DNA of 64,000 bases from Mesorhizobium sp. BR1-1-16 (lineage in GTDB: Bacteria > Pseudomonadota > Alphaproteobacteria > Rhizobiales > Kaistiaceae). A program made the position numbers and the translations under genes. Below, piece after piece: positions 29,843 through 39,686 of this stretch (position 1 is its first letter; each line of letters starts with the position of its first letter). The notes beneath the pieces were generated by a model. That model was not told the DNA's origin. It saw only the letters and a program-made list of their open reading frames with translations, and searched no databases. The stretch spans positions 233,553-297,552 of the forward strand of contig NZ_JAIUIE010000006.1 of the NCBI RefSeq assembly GCF_020165495.1, written 5' to 3'.

Positions 29843-30244
29843 GCGCCAGCTGGCCTATAAGCCGGGTTCTGTAAGGCGGTGGCGAACCACCGCGTGACGA
29901 CCATTCATCTTGGACGTCCGTTGCCGGACGCCTCACGCAACCAACCCGGGCGGCGGGTCGGGAAACAGACTGGGCTTGCGCCCGTGCCGCCCCTATTCGG
30001 TCTTGCTCCCGGTGGGGTTTGCCATGCCGTTCCCATTGCTGGGCCCGCGGTGGGCTCTTACCCCACCCTTTCACCCTTACCCGGACTGCCTCTTCAGGCT
30101 GCCGGGCGGTCTGCTCTCTGTGGCACTTTCCCTGGGGTCGCCCCCGCCGGACGTTATCCGGCACCGTGTCTCCATGGAGCCCGGACTTTCCTCTCCTGCG
30201 ACCTTTCGATCTTGCAGGAGCGGCCGTCCAGCCAGCTGGCACGG
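29843..30244 (-). ncRNA. rnpB: RNase P RNA (class A)
   Basis: Catalytic RNA that matures tRNA 5' ends. On the minus strand the near-5' conserved block GAGGAAAGTCCGGGCTCC lies at about 30176-30195. The internal element GGTAAGGGTGAAAGGGTG is at about 30063-30082, and the 3' hallmark ACAGAACCCGGCTTAT at about 29857-29872. The P1 arms GCCAGCTGGC at 30231-30240 and 29845-29854 set the ends to within a few nucleotides. Total length near 400 nt is normal for Alphaproteobacteria. No T-tract follows the 3' end. Confidence 0.95.
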
Positions 30245-30310
30245 CCAGCACCTATGGGGGATGGAGCGGCGGGTCAACCCCGCGCCGCGAAGGCTCGCCG
30301 AGCGGCGGGC

Positions 30311-30823
30311 TCAGTTCATTGCAATGAGCTGGCGAACCTTGCCGCAATAAGCGAGCGGCCCGCGGCTCATGCGCTTCGCGCCGTGGCCGCCATTATATTT
30401 GAGGATCGTGCCGCAGAGATCGCCGTCGGCGAGCTTCCGGGCCTCGCCGAGATACATCATGCCGTAGCGGATATTGGTGGCCGGCTCATAGAGCTGCTTG
30501 GCCGAGCCGCGATAGCCCATCGTCCGCGCTGTGCCGAGCTTCACCTGCATCAGGCCGATTTCGCCAGCCCGGCCGCGCATCTTCGGATTGTAGTTGCTCT
30601 CCACCGTCACGACAGCATGAGCGAGCGAAAGCGGCACGTTATTGGCGCTGGCATAGCTGGCGATGAGCTGGTCGAAGCGGCCATCATTGCGATCAGCGGC
30701 CGCGATGCGGACGGAATTGGAAGGAAGAAGCCGGGCTGATCCGGCGAAAGCGACGGAAGGTGCAGTCGCGACAGTGGCAAGGGAAAGAGCCGCGGCGAGA
30801 CCAGTTACGCAGAACGTCTTCAT
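30311..30823 (-). CDS. Secreted lytic transglycosylase (SLT domain)
   Basis: Periplasmic peptidoglycan lyase, 170 residues. The signal peptide MKTFCVTGLAAALSLATVATAPSVAFA precedes an SLT domain with AVVTVESNYNP (catalytic Glu75), GRAGEIGLMQVKLGTARTMGY and NIRYGMMYLGEARK. The domain ends in a typical LKYNGGHGAKRM motif. The start is chosen for the signal peptide; no Shine-Dalgarno sequence is visible before it, which is unusual here. It lies 66 bp upstream of rnpB on the same strand. Confidence 0.88.
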   Translation of the reverse strand: MKTFCVTGLAAALSLATVATAPSVAFAGSARLLPSNSVRIAAADRNDGRFDQLIASYASANNVPLSLAHAVVTVESNYNPKMRGRAGEIGLMQVKLGTARTMGYRGSAKQLYEPATNIRYGMMYLGEARKLADGDLCGTILKYNGGHGAKRMSRGPLAYCGKVRQLIAMN

Positions 30824-30943
30824 ACGGGAGGAGCACTCACATCGTTGACAATGCCCGCCCAATCGCGGCGGAACCGTCCCAAAATGAGGCAGCGAGACGT
30901 CACCGAGGTGGCCGAGATCACGAATCCGTGATCGACGGAACCA

Positions 30944-31729
30944 TCAACGACCCAGCGGCGACGCCGATACCTGCATGCCGGGCGGCGCCAGCGCGCGGTA
31001 CAGTTTGTGCAGCGTCGCGATGGTCGAGGCGTCCGCAATTCCGTCGACCTGCTCGGGCCGGAAATGCCGCTGGAAGGCCGTGATTACCTGTTCGGTGCCG
31101 TCGTCGAACTCGCCGGTCACGTCGATCCCATAGCCATAAAGCATCAGGATCGCCTGCAGGGCGCCGACGGACGCGCCGAGGTCGCCACGTCCGAGCGAAC
31201 GGCCGCCCGAGAGCGGTTCGGGTGCGACATGATGGCCGACGCCGGCAGCGGCCAGCCTCGCCCACGGAAACTTCTCGCCCGGATCGCGCTTGCGCGCCGG
31301 CGCAACATCAGAATGGGCGAGGACGTTTTCCGGCTTAATCCTGTTGCGCACGACAATGTCGCGACCGAGCCGGATCACCGCCTCGATCTGCATGTCCGGA
31401 AAGTCGGGGTAGCCGTGGTCGTGGCCGGCATTCGCGATCTCGATGCCGATCGAGCGTGAATTGATGTCGGTCTCGCCATGCCAGGATGAGACACCTGCAT
31501 GCCAGGCACGATCTGCCTCGGAAACGAGTTGCGTGATCGCGCCGTCCTCCGCCACGACATAGTGGCACGACACCTGCGACACCGGATCGCAAAGCCACGC
31601 GATCGCCGCCTCGGCGGTCGCCATGTCTGTATAGTGCAGGATCAGCAGGTCGGTCCGGGTGCCCTCGGCCCGCACGCCGAAATTGGGCGACGGCCGCCAG
31701 ATGGCGGCCGGGTCGCTACATCCGATCAT
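30944..31729 (-). CDS. N-acetylmuramoyl-L-alanine amidase (Amidase_2 plus peptidoglycan-binding domain)
   Basis: Zinc amidase cleaving the MurNAc-L-Ala bond in peptidoglycan or its fragments. In the 261-residue protein, metal ligands are His32 (ILHYTDM), a histidine in the HSDVAPARKRDPGEKFPW motif and its later aspartate. YVVAEDGAITQLV and AWHAG are family motifs. A PG_binding_1 domain (ASVGALQAILMLYGYGIDVTGEFDDGTEQVITAFQRHFRPEQVDG) occupies the C-terminus. No signal peptide is visible, which suits an AmiD/AmpD-like cytoplasmic recycling enzyme, or export by another route. ATGA-type overlap with the upstream djlA-like gene. Confidence 0.88.
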   Translation of the reverse strand: MIGCSDPAAIWRPSPNFGVRAEGTRTDLLILHYTDMATAEAAIAWLCDPVSQVSCHYVVAEDGAITQLVSEADRAWHAGVSSWHGETDINSRSIGIEIANAGHDHGYPDFPDMQIEAVIRLGRDIVVRNRIKPENVLAHSDVAPARKRDPGEKFPWARLAAAGVGHHVAPEPLSGGRSLGRGDLGASVGALQAILMLYGYGIDVTGEFDDGTEQVITAFQRHFRPEQVDGIADASTIATLHKLYRALAPPGMQVSASPLGR

Positions 31730-32430
31730 GCAAAGGCCCGTTCCTGCCGGATCCGGTCATAGGCGCCGTTGAGCGCGGCGAGCTTTGCCGTCGCGATGGC
31801 GATGAACTCGGCCGGAACGCCCCGCGCCATCAGCTTATCGGGATGGGTTTCCGCGACGATCCGGCGATAGTGACGCTTGACGTCCTCATTGGTCGCGGCG
31901 CGATCGATGCCGAGGATCAGATACGGATCGCCCTCCTCCGGCACGACATGGCGGCTGCTGATGCGCGCGAAGGCGGGTTCGGACAAGCCGAACACGCGGG
32001 CAACTCGGACGATGAATTCGAGCTCGGCCTCGTGCACCATGCCGTCGGCCTTGGCGATGTGGAACAGGCCGTCGACGATATCTTCGAAGATCTCCGCGCC
32101 CTCGGCGAACAGGCCCGATATCTTGCGCGCATAGGCCTCGAAGCCGGCGACGTCCTGCTTGGCGAGGTTGAACAGCCGCGCGACATTGCGCCGTTCGCCC
32201 TCAGGAATTTCAAAGAGCTGCTTGAACGCCGTGACCTCGTCGCCCGTAACGACGCCATCCGCCTTCGCCATTTTGGCCGACAGCGCGATCATCGAAATCG
32301 AGAAAGCGGCATGACGCCGCTCGGCCGAGGTGCCGAAGGTCGAACGGACGGCCTCGACGACATGGTCGATGAGGACGCAGGAACCGGGAATCCGGTGGAT
32401 GATTTCGCCGAGGCGGCGCCAGATGCTCAT
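31726..32430 (-). CDS. DjlA-like co-chaperone (TerB plus J domain)
   Basis: A 234-residue protein with a TerB-like helical domain (about 30-140: AAFSISMIALSAKMAKADGVVTGDEVTAFKQLF and GLFHIAKADGMVHEAELEFIVRVARVFGLS). A C-terminal J domain (about 167-230) holds the HPD tripeptide in RRIVAETHPDKLMARG. This is the DjlA/DjiA arrangement, which stimulates DnaK ATPase. Unlike E. coli DjlA there is no N-terminal transmembrane helix, so it should be cytoplasmic. The start at 32430 follows the family N-terminus MSIWRRLGEII; the ribosome site is weak. Confidence 0.88.
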   Translation of the reverse strand: MSIWRRLGEIIHRIPGSCVLIDHVVEAVRSTFGTSAERRHAAFSISMIALSAKMAKADGVVTGDEVTAFKQLFEIPEGERRNVARLFNLAKQDVAGFEAYARKISGLFAEGAEIFEDIVDGLFHIAKADGMVHEAELEFIVRVARVFGLSEPAFARISSRHVVPEEGDPYLILGIDRAATNEDVKRHYRRIVAETHPDKLMARGVPAEFIAIATAKLAALNGAYDRIRQERAFA

Positions 32431-32567
32431 GGCGCCGCAACATAAGCCATCGAACGCGCCGATGCGAGACCACCCGACACGAGTAAGTTCGTAACGGTCC
32501 GACTTGCAGCGGCGGCCGCGCGCGTGGTTCTTGGACAGGGTATCCGGCAGCGTGAACGAGGGCGGCA

Positions 32568-35500
32568 ATGACGGCGGGGACGGCAGGTAGCTGGGATTTC
32601 TGGATCGATCGCGGCGGCACGTTCACCGATATCGTCGGACGGCGGCCGGATGGCAGCATCATCGCGCACAAGCTGCTGTCGGAAAATCCCGGCGCCTATC
32701 CTGATGCGGCCATTCAGGGCATTCGCGATCTGCTCGGTCTCAAGCCCGGCCTTCCGATTCCCGCCGGCCTCGTCGGCGCCGTCAAGATGGGCACCACCGT
32801 CGCCACGAACGCGCTGCTTGAGCGCAAGGGCGATCGCACGCTCCTGTTGATCACGCGCGGATTCCGGGATGCGCTGCAGATCGGCTATCAGGCCAGGCCC
32901 GACATCTTCACCAAGAAGATCGTCAAGCCCGAACTGCTCTATGAGCGCGTGGCGGAGATCACCGAGCGCTTGCGGGTCGATGGTACCGTCGAGGCCGTGC
33001 CGGATACGACCGAGATCGAGGTCGCACTGGCGGCCGCCCATGCCGACGGTATCCGCGCGGTGGCGATCGTCTTCATGCATGCCTGGCGCTATCCGGAGCA
33101 TGAGCAGATCGCCGCCCGCATCGCCCGCGCCTCCGGATTCACACAGGTGTCCGTCTCCCACGAGGTGTCGCCGCTGATGAAGCTGGTCGGCCGCGGCGAC
33201 ACCACGGTCGTCGACGCCTATCTCTCACCGATCCTGCGCCGCTATGTCGATCAAGTCGCCGGCGCGCTATCGGAAGGCGCCGCGACGGATGCGCCGACCA
33301 CGCGCCTGATGTTCATGATGTCGTCGGGCGGCCTGACAGCGGCCGAGCTCTTCCAGGGCAAGGACGCCATCCTCTCCGGCCCGGCCGGCGGGGTCGTCGC
33401 CGCGGTGGAAACCGCCGCCGAGGCGGGATTCGCGCAGGTGATCGGTTTCGACATGGGCGGCACCTCGACCGACGTGTCGCATTACGACGGCGAACTGGAG
33501 CGCTCCTTCGAGACCGAGGTGGCCGGGGTGCGCATGCGCGCGCCGATGATGCGCATCCATACCGTCGCGGCCGGCGGCGGCTCGATCCTGCATTACGACG
33601 CTGGGCGCTTCCGCGTCGGTCCGGATTCCGCCGGCGCCAATCCCGGCCCCGCCTGTTATCGGCGCGGCGGACCGCTCGCCGTCACCGACGCCAATGTCAT
33701 GACGGGCAAGCTCCGTCCCGACTATTTCCCGCAGATTTTCGGTCCAGGGCGCGACCAGCCCCTCGACGCGGCGATCGTGCGCGAGAAATTCGAGGCGCTT
33801 GCGGCGGAAATCGGCGACGGGCGCACGCCGGAGGAGATCGCCGACGGCTTCCTGCACATCGCCGTCGAGAACATGGCCAACGCCATCAAGAAGATATCCG
33901 TCCAGCGCGGCCACGACGTCACGGGCTATGTGCTCAATTGCTTCGGCGGCGCCGGCGGCCAGCACGCCTGCATGGTCGCCGACAGCCTCGGCATGACGAC
34001 CGTCCTCATCCATCCGTTCTCCGGCATCCTGTCAGCCTATGGCATGGGCCTCGCCGACATCCGGTCCCATCGCAGCCGCGCGCTGGTCAAGCACTTGGAC
34101 GGCGCGGCGGAATCGGAACTTCAAACACTTGAATCAACACTTGAAGACGAGGTTGTCGGCGAACTTTCAAATCAGGGCGTAAGCCTCGACGCCATTTCGG
34201 TTTTTGCCCGCGCGCATCTTCGCTATGACGGCACCGATACGCCGATCCCGATCGAGGTAATGTGGAAGGAGGCAGCCGGACCTGCCACCTGGATCGGCCG
34301 CGCCGACATCGTTGCGGCGTTCGAGGCGGCACACCGGCGGCAGTTCGGCTTCGTCTTCGAAGGCAAGGCCATCGTCGTCGAGAGCATCGAGGTCGAGGCG
34401 GTCGGCGGCGGCACGCGGATTGCCGAGCCGCTGGAAGAAGCGGCGGCCTCACATCCCGAGCCGGTCGAGACGACGATCATCCACTCCGCCGGCAGGAATC
34501 ACGAGGCTGGCATCTACCGCCGCGCCGATCTGCCGCGCGGCGCGATCATCGCTGGCCCCGCGCTGCTGATCGAGCCGCATCAGACCATCGTCGTCGAGCC
34601 GGGCTGGCAGGCGGCGATCACCGGGCACGGCCATGTCGTCTTGACCCGCATTGCCGCGCTGGAGCGGCGCCGGGCGATTGGCACGGAGGCTGACCCGGTG
34701 ATGCTAGAGGTGTTCAACAACCTCTTCATGTCGATCGCCGAGCAGATGGGCGTGACGCTGCAGAACACCGCCTATTCGGTCAACATCAAGGAGCGGCTTG
34801 ACTTCTCCTGTGCGGTGTTCGACAGCGCCGGCCGCCTCGTCGCCAATGCGCCGCATATGCCGGTTCATCTCGGCTCGATGGACCGCTCGGTGGAGACCAT
34901 CATCGCGCAGAACCAGGGGACCATGCACCCGGGCGACGTCTACGCGCTCAACGCCCCCTATAATGGCGGCACGCATCTTCCCGACATCACTGTGGTGACG
35001 CCTGTATTCGCGGATGACGGCGAAACGATCCTCTTCTTCGTCGCAAGCCGAGGCCATCACGCCGATGTCGGCGGCTCGGCCCCGGGCTCCATGACGCCGC
35101 TGGCCGCCACAGTCGACGAGGAAGGCGTGCTGATCGACAATCTGAAGCTTGTCGATCGCGGCCATTTCCGCGAGGCGGAACTGGTCGAGCTGCTCACGAC
35201 ACACCCCTACCCCGTTCGCAACGTCGTGCAGAACGTCGCCGACCTCAAGGCGCAGATCGCGGCCAACGAAAAGGGCGTGCAGGAACTTGCCAGGATGGTC
35301 GGCCATTTCGGCCTCGACACGGTCACTGCCTATATGGGTCATGTGCAGGACAACGCCGCCGAGAGCGTGCGGCGCGTACTCGGCGCGTTGAAGGATTCGG
35401 AATTCACCGTCGAGACCGACCAGGGCGCGGTGATCAAGGTGAAGATCACCGTCGATCGCGACAAGCGCGAGGCGACCGTCGACTTCACCGGAACCAGCCC

Positions 35501-36236
35501 GCAACAGCCGACCAATTTCAACGCGCCAGAGCCGGTGACCCGCGCCTCCGTGCTCTATGCCTTCCGCGTGATGGTCGAGAGCAATATCCCCATGAACGCC
35601 GGCTGTCTCAGGCCGATCAACATCATCATCCCCGAAGGCTCGATGCTCGCGCCGCGCTATCCGGCCGCCGTCGTCGCCGGCAATGTCGAGACCAGCCAGC
35701 ACGTCACCAATGCGCTGTTCGGCGCGCTCGGCGCCCTCTCCTCCTCGCAGGGCTCGATGAACAACCTGACCTTCGGCAACGACACCTATCAGTATTACGA
35801 GACGCTCTGCTCCGGCGCGCCGGCCGGTGTCTTGAACGACGGCAGCGGGTTCGACGGGACGGACGGCGTCCATGTCCACATGACCAATTCCCGCCTCACC
35901 GACCCGGAAGTACTCGAGTTCCGCTTCCCGGTCCTGCTCGAGGATTTCCACATTCGTCAAGGATCCGGCGGGCGCGGCCATTGGTCGGCCGGTGGCGGCA
36001 CGCGCCGCACGCTGCGCTTCCTTGAGGAAATGCAGCTCGCGATCCTCTCCTCGCACCGTCAGGTTCATCCGCATGGTTTGTTCGGCGGAGAACCCGGCCA
36101 GCTCGGCAAGACCGAAGTGCGCCGACAGGACGGCACGATCGAGACGCTCAAAGGCTGCGATCAGACCGTGCTCAAGCCGGGCGAGGCCGTCATCGTCACG
36201 ACCCCGACCGGCGGGGGATATGGCGCCGCCAAATGA
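32568..36236 (+). CDS. 5-oxoprolinase (ATP-hydrolysing), fused HyuA-HyuB
   Basis: Hydrolyses 5-oxo-L-proline to glutamate with ATP, or a related hydantoin/acetone-carboxylase-type reaction. The 1222-residue protein is a natural fusion. A HyuA half has [17 protein letters not shown] at about 13-29 and [17 protein letters not shown] near 293. A HyuB half runs from about residue 711 ([61 protein letters not shown] at the C-terminus). Length and order match eukaryotic-type OPLAH. GAGGG precedes the ATG. It stands alone, with no transporter beside it. Confidence 0.9.
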   Translation: MTAGTAGSWDFWIDRGGTFTDIVGRRPDGSIIAHKLLSENPGAYPDAAIQGIRDLLGLKPGLPIPAGLVGAVKMGTTVATNALLERKGDRTLLLITRGFRDALQIGYQARPDIFTKKIVKPELLYERVAEITERLRVDGTVEAVPDTTEIEVALAAAHADGIRAVAIVFMHAWRYPEHEQIAARIARASGFTQVSVSHEVSPLMKLVGRGDTTVVDAYLSPILRRYVDQVAGALSEGAATDAPTTRLMFMMSSGGLTAAELFQGKDAILSGPAGGVVAAVETAAEAGFAQVIGFDMGGTSTDVSHYDGELERSFETEVAGVRMRAPMMRIHTVAAGGGSILHYDAGRFRVGPDSAGANPGPACYRRGGPLAVTDANVMTGKLRPDYFPQIFGPGRDQPLDAAIVREKFEALAAEIGDGRTPEEIADGFLHIAVENMANAIKKISVQRGHDVTGYVLNCFGGAGGQHACMVADSLGMTTVLIHPFSGILSAYGMGLADIRSHRSRALVKHLDGAAESELQTLESTLEDEVVGELSNQGVSLDAISVFARAHLRYDGTDTPIPIEVMWKEAAGPATWIGRADIVAAFEAAHRRQFGFVFEGKAIVVESIEVEAVGGGTRIAEPLEEAAASHPEPVETTIIHSAGRNHEAGIYRRADLPRGAIIAGPALLIEPHQTIVVEPGWQAAITGHGHVVLTRIAALERRRAIGTEADPVMLEVFNNLFMSIAEQMGVTLQNTAYSVNIKERLDFSCAVFDSAGRLVANAPHMPVHLGSMDRSVETIIAQNQGTMHPGDVYALNAPYNGGTHLPDITVVTPVFADDGETILFFVASRGHHADVGGSAPGSMTPLAATVDEEGVLIDNLKLVDRGHFREAELVELLTTHPYPVRNVVQNVADLKAQIAANEKGVQELARMVGHFGLDTVTAYMGHVQDNAAESVRRVLGALKDSEFTVETDQGAVIKVKITVDRDKREATVDFTGTSPQQPTNFNAPEPVTRASVLYAFRVMVESNIPMNAGCLRPINIIIPEGSMLAPRYPAAVVAGNVETSQHVTNALFGALGALSSSQGSMNNLTFGNDTYQYYETLCSGAPAGVLNDGSGFDGTDGVHVHMTNSRLTDPEVLEFRFPVLLEDFHIRQGSGGRGHWSAGGGTRRTLRFLEEMQLAILSSHRQVHPHGLFGGEPGQLGKTEVRRQDGTIETLKGCDQTVLKPGEAVIVTTPTGGGYGAAK

Positions 36237-36280
36237 TGGCGAGAGTAACGCGCGGCCGGGCTCTGGCTCCGCGGCGAAGC

Positions 36281-37300
36281 CTACCAGCCGGCGACGACCA
36301 CCTTGCCAATCATACGTCCGCCTTCGACGAGCGCATGCGCTTGCCGGAGCGTCGCCGCATTGATGGGACTGAGCGTGCGCGTCAGCGTCGTGCGGATCTT
36401 GCCCTCATCGACCAGATCGGCAACGGCATCGAGAATGGCGTGCTGGCGTTCGATATCGCGCGTTGCGAAGCGCGAGCGGGTAAACATCAATTCAAGATGC
36501 AGCCCGACCGATTTCTGAAACAGCGTCCCGAATTCGGTTGGCCCGAACCCATCCGCGCCCTCGATCACGCCGACATGACCTTCGGGAGCGACCAGTTCAG
36601 CGGCCGCGGCAGCATGCTGCCTGGTGCCGCCGAAAAGGAGCACGATATCGACGGCAGGATGCCCAAGCGCGACGAGTTGCGGCGCAAGGGGTTTGCTGTG
36701 GTCGATGACGTGATGAGCGCCGAGCCCCCTCGCCCATTCAACTGATTCCGGACGTGACGCCGTCGCGATCACGGTCAAACCGGTCAGTTGCCGAGCAAGC
36801 TGGATGGCGATCGATCCGACACCCCCGGCACCCGAAACGATCAGCAACGAGCGTGTATCGGTTGTTGTTCCGGGGACGACGCCGATCCGATCGAACAACA
36901 GTTCCCACGCTGTGACTGCCGTCAGGGGCAGCGCGGCGGCGCTGGCAAAGTCCAGGCTCTCTGGCTTGCGGCCGACAATCCGTTCATCGACCGCGTGGAA
37001 CTCGGCGTTCGAGCCGGGCCGCATGATGGAGCCGGCGTAAAACACGGTATCGCCAGGTTTGAACAAGCGTGCCTCGCTGCCTGTTGCCACCACCGTGCCG
37101 GACGCGTCGAAGCCCAAGAGCCGAGGCCCGCCCACGGGATCGCCACCCTTTCGCACCTTGCAATCGACAGGGTTCACCGAGACCGCTTCGATCTTGACGA
37201 TCAGGTCGCGCGGATCGGGCTCAGGCCGATCGCAGGTGATCTCGATGAACGCTTCCGGATCTTCGGCGGGAAGAGACTTGGCATAAGCAATGGCGCGCAT
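36281..37300 (-). CDS. Zinc-binding alcohol dehydrogenase family protein (quinone oxidoreductase-like MDR)
   Basis: A 339-residue NAD(P)H-dependent medium-chain dehydrogenase/reductase. VNPVDCKVRKGG, LGFDASGTVVATGSEARLFKPGDTVFYAGS and AAALPLTAVTAWELLFDR are the catalytic-domain motifs. LLIVSGAGGVGSIAIQLARQLTGLTVIATASR is the nucleotide-binding fold. Structural-zinc cysteines are absent, which fits the zeta-crystallin/QOR branch despite the common family name. Substrate unknown. The start has GGAG 6 nt upstream. Confidence 0.85.
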   Translation of the reverse strand: MRAIAYAKSLPAEDPEAFIEITCDRPEPDPRDLIVKIEAVSVNPVDCKVRKGGDPVGGPRLLGFDASGTVVATGSEARLFKPGDTVFYAGSIMRPGSNAEFHAVDERIVGRKPESLDFASAAALPLTAVTAWELLFDRIGVVPGTTTDTRSLLIVSGAGGVGSIAIQLARQLTGLTVIATASRPESVEWARGLGAHHVIDHSKPLAPQLVALGHPAVDIVLLFGGTRQHAAAAAELVAPEGHVGVIEGADGFGPTEFGTLFQKSVGLHLELMFTRSRFATRDIERQHAILDAVADLVDEGKIRTTLTRTLSPINAATLRQAHALVEGGRMIGKVVVAGW

Positions 37301-37423
37301 GGGGATCTCCGCTGGCATGGTCGGTATGGCCGGGAATGACGAGCATTGGACGGTCGGCGTCCCCTGCCACATAGCGAACAATGGCTGCGCTTCAACGCGA
37401 TGCGAAAGGCTCCCTGCGCGGAT

Positions 37424-37609
37424 CTAGCCAACGAGGCGCAGTTCAGCCGCCAGCCGAGTGAATTCTGCTTCGCCGAGTGAGGGCCGCACCACGCCATCGA
37501 ATAAAGCTGAAAAGACAGCGGCCGGCATGCCGGCGCGCATGTCGCCGAGCATTTCCATGCGCTTGCCGTGGTTCATCGACGGCATCGTCAGCCGCAGCGG
37601 TCCCATCAT
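37424..37609 (-). CDS. Short hypothetical protein, possible gene remnant
   Basis: A 61-residue frame squeezed between the extensin-like gene and the MDR gene. It reads MMGPLRLTMPSMNHGKRMEM then LGDMRAGMPAAVFSALFDGV and ends AAELRLVG. The composition is protein-like, unlike surrounding shadow frames, and vaguely recalls the C-terminal tail of some hemerythrin-domain proteins. Its frame continues upstream into the extensin-like gene without an obvious start, so it may be the tail of a lost gene or a genuine small protein. The ribosome site is weak. Confidence 0.35.
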   Translation of the reverse strand: MMGPLRLTMPSMNHGKRMEMLGDMRAGMPAAVFSALFDGVVRPSLGEAEFTRLAAELRLVG

Positions 37610-37641
37610 GGTCTCGGGGTCGCCAAGAACACCGCGTCCCG

Positions 37642-38559
37642 TCAGTTGGCGTAGGAAAGCGGAATGCTCGCCGGCGGCAGGCGAACGCTGCCCGTCGAGA
37701 CCGGCGGTTCGGGCGCCGGCGATGTGACGATCGCATCGGGGCTCGCTGCGGTTGCATCCGGTGCACCGAGATTGTCGTCCCAGCGATAGGTGAAGGAGCG
37801 CTGCTCCATGGTCGCGGGCGCCGTCTGCTCAGGCGGCAGGCTGACCATCGGCACGTTCGGATCCATCGTGGGCGGCGGCATCTCGAGCTTCGGCCGGCAA
37901 TAGCGCGACGTGCCCGCGGCGTTGTGATGCGCGAGGTCGATGTGAATGTGATCCTCATGCAGCCGGTTGGAGCCCGGCCCGAGCACGGTCGTGAAATAAT
38001 CGCAGGCCGAAATCAGGGTCTGGCGCAGGAACGCCTGCGTGACCGGATCGCCATTCCGCCAGTCGCTCTTGACGCGGATCGTGCGTCCGTCGGCCAAGCG
38101 GAAACCGGCCACGTCGAAGGCATTGGCGAAGGCATGTTCCGAGAGCTTGTCGCCATGCCGATTGTTGCGCGAGCGGCACGAATAGGTGCCCATGGTGAGG
38201 ATCTCGGTGACAGGCATGCCGAAGCGCTGTTGCGCGGCCGGCTGCACGGCATTTCGCAGCCACTTCTCCATCGTGTAGGTCATCATGCAGCCGAGCACGA
38301 CTTCGGAGCCGCCGACGGAAACGACGCCCTGCTCGAAGGCATTGACGCGCAGCGGCTTCTCGATGCCGCAGGAGCCCCTGCCGTCGATTTCACGGGCCGG
38401 TTCCTGGAAATAGGACGGCACCACGAGCTTCTGCTGGAAGCAGGCCCGCTCCGTCTGATCGCGCCAGGCTTCGCGCTCGTCAAAGAAGTTGAGCGCGCAT
38501 CCCGCCAGCGAGATGAGGGCAAGCACCGACCCGATACGCAACGCAACGCCACTCGACAT
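37642..38559 (-). CDS. Extensin-like family lipoprotein
   Basis: A 305-residue envelope protein. The N-terminus MSSGVALRIGSVLALISLAGC is a lipoprotein signal with lipobox LAGC. The body matches the extensin-like C-terminal domain family of Alphaproteobacteria (CGIEKPLRVNAFEQGVVSVGGSEVVLGCMM, YSCRSRNNRHGDKLSEHAFANAFDVAGF, EDHIHIDLAHHN). The histidine/aspartate pattern resembles M15-type peptidases, so a wall hydrolase role is plausible but unproven. The C-terminal 80 residues are proline-rich and low-complexity. Confidence 0.85.
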   Translation of the reverse strand: MSSGVALRIGSVLALISLAGCALNFFDEREAWRDQTERACFQQKLVVPSYFQEPAREIDGRGSCGIEKPLRVNAFEQGVVSVGGSEVVLGCMMTYTMEKWLRNAVQPAAQQRFGMPVTEILTMGTYSCRSRNNRHGDKLSEHAFANAFDVAGFRLADGRTIRVKSDWRNGDPVTQAFLRQTLISACDYFTTVLGPGSNRLHEDHIHIDLAHHNAAGTSRYCRPKLEMPPPTMDPNVPMVSLPPEQTAPATMEQRSFTYRWDDNLGAPDATAASPDAIVTSPAPEPPVSTGSVRLPPASIPLSYAN

Positions 38560-38820
38560 ACCCCGACAATGCGAGCGAACGCCTTAATGAAGGGTCAACC
38601 AATCGGACGATCCCTCGCCATTCCTGGATCTAGTATACTTGATGTGCTGACCGGCCCAATCGTTGTGCCTCGATGAACACCGCTGATGCTGCCGTTTCGC
38701 GAGCCACATTGCCCAAAGGACAAGCAAATCCTGAGATATCTTTCAGCACAACGGATACTTGATGGCGGAAATCCGGTATACTAGAAATGATGTCGAGCAC
38801 ATGATGATCGGGAATTGAGA
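38560..38820. promoter_or_regulatory. Intergenic region with GTATAC operator-like sites
   Basis: This region between the divergent extensin-like and GntR genes holds three related elements. Site 1 at 38628-38643 is an almost perfect 16-bp palindrome centred on AGTATACT. A degenerate copy with GGATACTTGAT is at 38753-38763. Site 3 at 38771-38786 is centred on GGTATACT. FadR/FCD-type GntR regulators commonly bind palindromes with a GTATAC-like centre, so these are candidate sites for the adjoining regulator. Confidence 0.6.
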
Positions 38821-39540
38821 ATGCAGCGCGGCATCGGCGCATCATCGGCGGGTCGTGGCGGCCGGGTGTATACGGTGCTGCAACAGGCCATCGTCGATCA
38901 GGCGCTGCCGCCGGGAACCAGGCTGCCGGAAGACAGCATCGGCGCGCAATTTGGCGTCAGCCGCACCATTGTACGCGCTGCGTTGCAGCGCCTCGCCGCC
39001 GACGGTCTCGTCGAGATGAAGGTGAAGCGGACGGCAACGGTTGCCCGGCCGAGTCTTGAGGAAGCGCGCGCCGTTTTCGAGGTGCGACGATGCCTGGAGC
39101 GCGAGGTGGCGCGGCTCGTTGCCGAAAAGTGGAATGACGGCTTCGCCGCGCGTCTTGCGGCGCATATCGCCGAGGAACAGCAGGCTGCCGACGGTGGCGA
39201 CAGCAAGGCGACGGTGCGGCTCGCCGCCGAGTTTCACGTCAAGCTGGCCGGAATGAGCGGTAACCCGCTGCTCGTTCGCTACGTGACTGAAGTCGTTTCG
39301 CGCTGTTCGCTGATCCTTTCCGTGTTCGGTCGGCCGCATCAGTCGGAATGCGCGATCGGGGAGCATCGCACCATCCTCGAGGCGCTCGCGGCCGGTGATG
39401 CGGCGCGTGCGGCAGCGGCGATGGACCACCATGTCGCGCTGGTCGAGCGGCGCGGGGTCGGCGGCGAGACAGCGGCCGAACCCGACATCGGCGAGATCCT
39501 GGCGCGCTACCTGCCGCTCGCCGCAGTGGCGGACGCCTGA
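38821..39540 (+). CDS. GntR family regulator, FadR/FCD subfamily
   Basis: A 239-residue repressor-type regulator. The N-terminal winged helix (VYTVLQQAIVDQALPPGTRLPEDSIGAQFGVSRTIVRAALQRLAADGLVEMKVKRTATVA) is followed by an FCD ligand-binding domain. The latter is recognisable by FEVRRCLEREVARL, AEFHVKLAGMSGNPLLVRYV and EHRTILEALAAGDAARAAAAMDHHV, whose histidines and aspartates usually bind a metal and a carboxylate ligand. ATG at 38821 is preferred; an in-frame TTG lies 6 nt upstream. It precedes a BMP-type binding protein, the likely target. Confidence 0.88.
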   Translation: MQRGIGASSAGRGGRVYTVLQQAIVDQALPPGTRLPEDSIGAQFGVSRTIVRAALQRLAADGLVEMKVKRTATVARPSLEEARAVFEVRRCLEREVARLVAEKWNDGFAARLAAHIAEEQQAADGGDSKATVRLAAEFHVKLAGMSGNPLLVRYVTEVVSRCSLILSVFGRPHQSECAIGEHRTILEALAAGDAARAAAAMDHHVALVERRGVGGETAAEPDIGEILARYLPLAAVADA

Positions 39541-39686
39541 AGCGCGCGCATTGACCTTCCGGCGGACCGGGAACGACCCGCCGGCCTCTTCAGCCGACGC
39601 GCCGCAGAAGCGCGCGGCCGATGATCCAGACCACCATCCATGACGCCAAGCCAGAGACACAAGGCCAGAGACCAGAGGGACTTGCC

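Noticed and set aside
29879..30739. A 286-residue plus-strand frame across 30 kb
   Set aside because: Its first half covers the RNase P RNA on the opposite strand and its second half is antisense to the lytic transglycosylase.
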